A stretch of 64,000 nucleotides of DNA, from NCBI GenBank assembly GCA_040403495.1, contig JBBAKM010000003.1, positions 62,001-126,000 on the forward strand, read 5' to 3'. Positions 61,227-64,000 of this stretch are shown here, piece after piece (the first letter of the stretch is position 1; every line of letters starts with the position of its first letter). A program made the position numbers and the translations under genes. The notes beneath the pieces are model-generated. The model ran no database searches, was not told where the DNA came from, and saw nothing but the letters and a program-made list of their open reading frames with translations. This DNA comes from JABMMZ01 sp040403495. GTDB taxonomy: Bacteria; Bacteroidota; Bacteroidia; NS11-12g; UBA955.

Positions 61227-61924
61227 TACATTTTAATTGAAGACATTCCTCCATCAACATGTATAATCTGCCCGGTAATCCATGATGAGCTTGGGTATAG
61301 TAAAAACTTGGTTATTTCGGCTATATCACTAGCGGTTCCAATTCTTTGAAGCGGGTGTCTTTTGGCTGAAGCTTCAATTTTTTCGGGGGTATTGGTCAGT
61401 TTATCAGACAAAGGCGTTTGAGTGAGAGAGGGAGCAACGGCATTAACTCTAATTTTGGGTGCAAACTCAGCAGACAATGACTTAACAAGCCCTTCGATAG
61501 CTCCTTTGGAAGCCGCAACACTGGCATGAAAAGGCATACCCATTGACACAGCAACAGTACTATAAAAAACGACACTTGCTTGTTCACTTTTTTTCAAGTT
61601 TGGCAACACCATTTGCAATAGTTTAATGCCTGACAAAACATTGATTTGCCAATCCAAATTAAAATCGTCCATTAACAAACGGTTGAATGGTTTCAAATTG
61701 ATACTACCTGGGCAGTACACAAAGCCATCTATTTGCTCAGGAAGCAATTGTACATCCAATGACAAGTCAGTAACGTCTGTAGGAATAAAAGTAAGGTTAG
61801 GGCTCTCTAAAAGCGATTCAGAAGTTCGGGCTAAAACCCAAACATGGTGTTGATCATTTAATAATTTTTGGACTAAATCTAGACCAATTCCTTTACTTCC
61901 ACCTACTACAATATAATTTGACAT
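61226..61924 (-). CDS. Short-chain dehydrogenase lacking the catalytic tyrosine
   Basis: A 232-residue protein with VGGSKGIGLDL (cofactor loop), YCPGSI in place of NNAG, a serine in VVFYSTVAV and VAASKGAIEG where Y-x3-K is expected: the lysine is present but valine stands at the tyrosine position. A subgroup of dehydrogenases shares this change, so activity may differ or be lost. It is coupled to the flavin reductase gene. Confidence 0.85.
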   Translation of the reverse strand: MSNYIVVGGSKGIGLDLVQKLLNDQHHVWVLARTSESLLESPNLTFIPTDVTDLSLDVQLLPEQIDGFVYCPGSINLKPFNRLLMDDFNLDWQINVLSGIKLLQMVLPNLKKSEQASVVFYSTVAVSMGMPFHASVAASKGAIEGLVKSLSAEFAPKIRVNAVAPSLTQTPLSDKLTNTPEKIEASAKRHPLQRIGTASDIAEITKFLLYPSSSWITGQIIHVDGGMSSIKM

Positions 61925-61960
61925 TGTAAGATAAACAATCCAAATTAAAATAGGTTCATA

Positions 61961-61995
61961 AAAAAAGCCATCCGCTTTTGGCGAATGGCTTTTTT
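61961..61995 (-). terminator. Intrinsic terminator of the PKD-repeat gene
   Basis: AAAAAGCCATCCGC pairs with GGCGAATGGCTTTTT (one mismatch) around a T-rich loop with a T-run on the minus strand, 20 bases past the stop at 62015. Confidence 0.8.
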
Positions 61996-62014
61996 ACAAT
62001 TTTATAGCAATCGA

Positions 62015-64000
62015 TTATTGAATGATTACATTTTTAGTTGTAGTCTGTTTATTATGTTGAATAGTAAACGAGTAAATACCTTTACTGAATTGAGACAAAT
62101 CAACATTGATATCACCAATTACTTCGTCATAATTTATATTGATGACGATTTGTCCAAGACTGTTGTACACTTTCAAACTTACTTGGTTTACGTTATTATC
62201 AAACTTCACATTAACTAAACCATTAGATGGGTTAGGGTAAATAGAAATAGACTGAGCGAACAATTGATTAACATCAGTTGCTACATCTACGCATTTAGTA
62301 GTTTTACATTCGCATCCAGCTTGATTAGATGCAATCATGGTTACACAGTAGCGAATATCAGTATTGAAGGTGTAAGAAGTACCGGCAGAGGTAGAATTTA
62401 ATCTATTACCATCGCCCATAATCCAAGTATAATTAATACCAGAAGTAGAACCTCCTATTGGTGTAAAGTTAAATCTTTTTCTATCTACATTCCAATCTCT
62501 TGTAAAATTAAAATCACAGGTTACTGGTGCTTGAGAAATATCAATGACTTTGGTTGCAGAATCTTTACATCCGTCTTGAACATCAGCTACCAATTTAACA
62601 GTAAATGATTGCGCATTGGTATAAGTATATGTTGGAGAGAAAGTTGTTGAATTTCCGCCGTCACCAAAGCTCCATTTGTAGGTTACGTTACCAAAACGAG
62701 CAGAGGTTAAGTTTGTGAAAATCGCTTCATTCCCTTGGCATTGGTTTTCGAACTCAAAATCAACAAGAGGTTGAACGCCTACAGATATTACCTTAGTAAT
62801 TTCAGAACTACAGCCATTGGCTAATTCGGTTTTAAGAGTCACATTACGTGGCCCTAAAGATGACCAAGTTCTAGAAGGATTTGTTATATTAGAAGTCCCA
62901 TTTCCAAAAGTCCAAGTATATTTCAGAAGACTTTCATTGAAAATATTACTTAAGTTAGTAAATGGAGTAGCGGCACGTTCACAAGCAAATGGATATGAAA
63001 AATCGGTAATAGGTGCTTGTTTTACTTCAATCGGTTTAGTGATAGAATCTCTGCAACCAAATTCAGAAATATTGGTTAATTCAACCATTTTAGTACCTGC
63101 ATTTTGGAAAGTGTATTCAGTATTAAAATCAGAACCGATATTACCATTGTCACTGAAATCCCATTTATTTCCGAAAGAACCAAATTTAATTGATGATGTA
63201 TTAACGAATTGGAATGGTTTATTAGAACAGCTTCCGCTTAATAATTCAAAATTTGGATTTGGTTTAGCAAATTGGTAGGCAGTTCTAGTTAGGGTATTAA
63301 TACAACCTGCAGACTCAGCAGTTAAAGTAACTTTGTAACCACCAGAGTTAGAGTATCTCTTGAATACAGGATTGTTATTTGATGTATTAACAACAGGACT
63401 TCCATCACCAAAATTCCAAGTATAATTTAATGTGCCAAAACTTATAGTTGTGTTGTTATTAAATCTAATATCTTGACCTTCACATGCATTAATTGGGGTA
63501 AATGCGATATTTGGCAATTCACCTACAGAGATATTAATGATTGTATCTTTGGATACTTTCCATAAATCATTAGTTGCAATAAGTCTAACAGATTTAACAC
63601 CTGATGAAGTATAAGTATGGTTAGGTGTATTAAGATCAGATGTATCTCCATCACCAAAGTACCACTTATAGGTCATAAATCCGGAGTGTATGGTACTAGT
63701 ATTTTCAAAAATAACAATATCACCAACACAAATTGAGCTATTAACACTAAAATTAGGTTTAGGCGTTGGCGCCACCACTATGGTTCTACTTAATGTAGAA
63801 TCGCAGAAATGTGGACCTAAGTCAGAGTAGTTAATTGAGAAAGTAATAAAACTATCTAAATAAGCAGTAGTAGGAGTAAATGTTAAGCTACCTACAGTAG
63901 AACTACTTGGCGCAACAACACTGTATGCAGAAGATGGCACCAATACATTTCCTTTAGTTCTTGCAGTTACAGAATTGATAACCCAGGTAGAACCGTGTCC
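62015..64000 (-). CDS. PKD-repeat adhesin-like protein with type IX sorting domain (5' partial)
   Basis: At least 661 residues; the frame is open to the right edge, so the N-terminus lies outside. Six PKD domains are visible, each with the WxFGDG-like core (YKWYFGDGDTSD, YTWNFGDGSPVV, NKWDFSDNGNIG, YTWTFGNGTSNI, YKWSFGDGGNST, YTWIMGDGNRLN) and a VTL/VxL strand ending in a Gly-Cys. The last 80 residues (SISIYPNPSNGLVNVKFDNN ... KGIYSFTIQHN) are the sorting domain. Probably a large surface adhesin or matrix protein. Confidence 0.92.
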   Translation of the reverse strand, partial: GHGSTWVINSVTARTKGNVLVPSSAYSVVAPSSSTVGSLTFTPTTAYLDSFITFSINYSDLGPHFCDSTLSRTIVVAPTPKPNFSVNSSICVGDIVIFENTSTIHSGFMTYKWYFGDGDTSDLNTPNHTYTSSGVKSVRLIATNDLWKVSKDTIINISVGELPNIAFTPINACEGQDIRFNNNTTISFGTLNYTWNFGDGSPVVNTSNNNPVFKRYSNSGGYKVTLTAESAGCINTLTRTAYQFAKPNPNFELLSGSCSNKPFQFVNTSSIKFGSFGNKWDFSDNGNIGSDFNTEYTFQNAGTKMVELTNISEFGCRDSITKPIEVKQAPITDFSYPFACERAATPFTNLSNIFNESLLKYTWTFGNGTSNITNPSRTWSSLGPRNVTLKTELANGCSSEITKVISVGVQPLVDFEFENQCQGNEAIFTNLTSARFGNVTYKWSFGDGGNSTTFSPTYTYTNAQSFTVKLVADVQDGCKDSATKVIDISQAPVTCDFNFTRDWNVDRKRFNFTPIGGSTSGINYTWIMGDGNRLNSTSAGTSYTFNTDIRYCVTMIASNQAGCECKTTKCVDVATDVNQLFAQSISIYPNPSNGLVNVKFDNNVNQVSLKVYNSLGQIVININYDEVIGDINVDLSQFSKGIYSFTIQHNKQTTTKNVIIQ

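Noticed and set aside
1..64000. CRISPR array, retron, prophage structural genes or conjugation machinery
   Set aside because: No regularly spaced repeats, reverse transcriptase, capsid/terminase or VirB4/relaxase-like proteins were recognised on either strand.

Overview
The window is AT-rich chromosomal DNA from a member of the Bacteroidota. Evidence for this is the many secreted proteins with type IX secretion C-terminal sorting domains, a PorZ-like component, promoters of the TTTG / TAnnTTTG type, few recognisable Shine-Dalgarno sites, and a tmRNA tag starting GENN. The order cannot be fixed from the sequence alone. No rRNA operon, CRISPR array or intact tRNA was seen.

Bases 1-6250 are core or sugar-coat genes: the end of a polysaccharide cluster (UDP-galactopyranose mutase-like flavoprotein and a GT2 glycosyltransferase), a ccmB-like heme exporter gene divergent from a small acidic protein, a secreted delta-60 repeat protein and a saccharopine/alanine dehydrogenase-like enzyme. 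The tmRNA gene ssrA lies at 6356-6723.

Bases 6707-28699 are an integrated island of about 22 kb. Its tyrosine integrase sits beside the right end, and an 18-bp repeat of the ssrA 3' end (TCCCTGCAGCTCCACCAA) flanks it. The native tmRNA terminator is now on the far side of the island. The right third holds mobility genes: integrase, two small helix-turn-helix proteins, an HUH-type replication initiator, small membrane proteins and a serine recombinase. The middle holds a type I restriction-modification operon (hsdM-hsdS-PD-(D/E)xK protein-AlbA_2 protein-hsdR). The left third is a mosaic: a HARE-HTH/GIY-YIG nuclease, a pentapeptide-repeat protein, unrecognised gene pairs, and several gene relics.

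The most unusual object is at 7849-8732. A roughly 884-bp unit that looks like an integron gene cassette (one ORF followed by a 127-bp attC-like imperfect hairpin) is inserted at a GTT inside the 30th codon of a secreted-protein gene. Removing it restores the host reading frame exactly. Its ORF encodes a DnaA/Hda-like ATPase lacking the Walker A lysine. A second relic, at 10374-10408, is the 3' half of a tRNA plus its terminator fused to a truncated hsdR, which suggests an older integration event.

Bases 28700-64000 are ordinary chromosome: an ABC transporter operon with LolA-like and OmpA-like proteins, rnz, ligA, porZ-recO, aspS, nadK, ndk, a ppx/gppA homolog, panB, dapA, an S41 protease, a YicC-family gene, transporters and short-chain dehydrogenases. 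A PKD-repeat adhesin-like protein runs off the right edge. Pseudogene decay is also visible here, in an outer-membrane barrel gene at 48452-49071 next to a heptanucleotide repeat.
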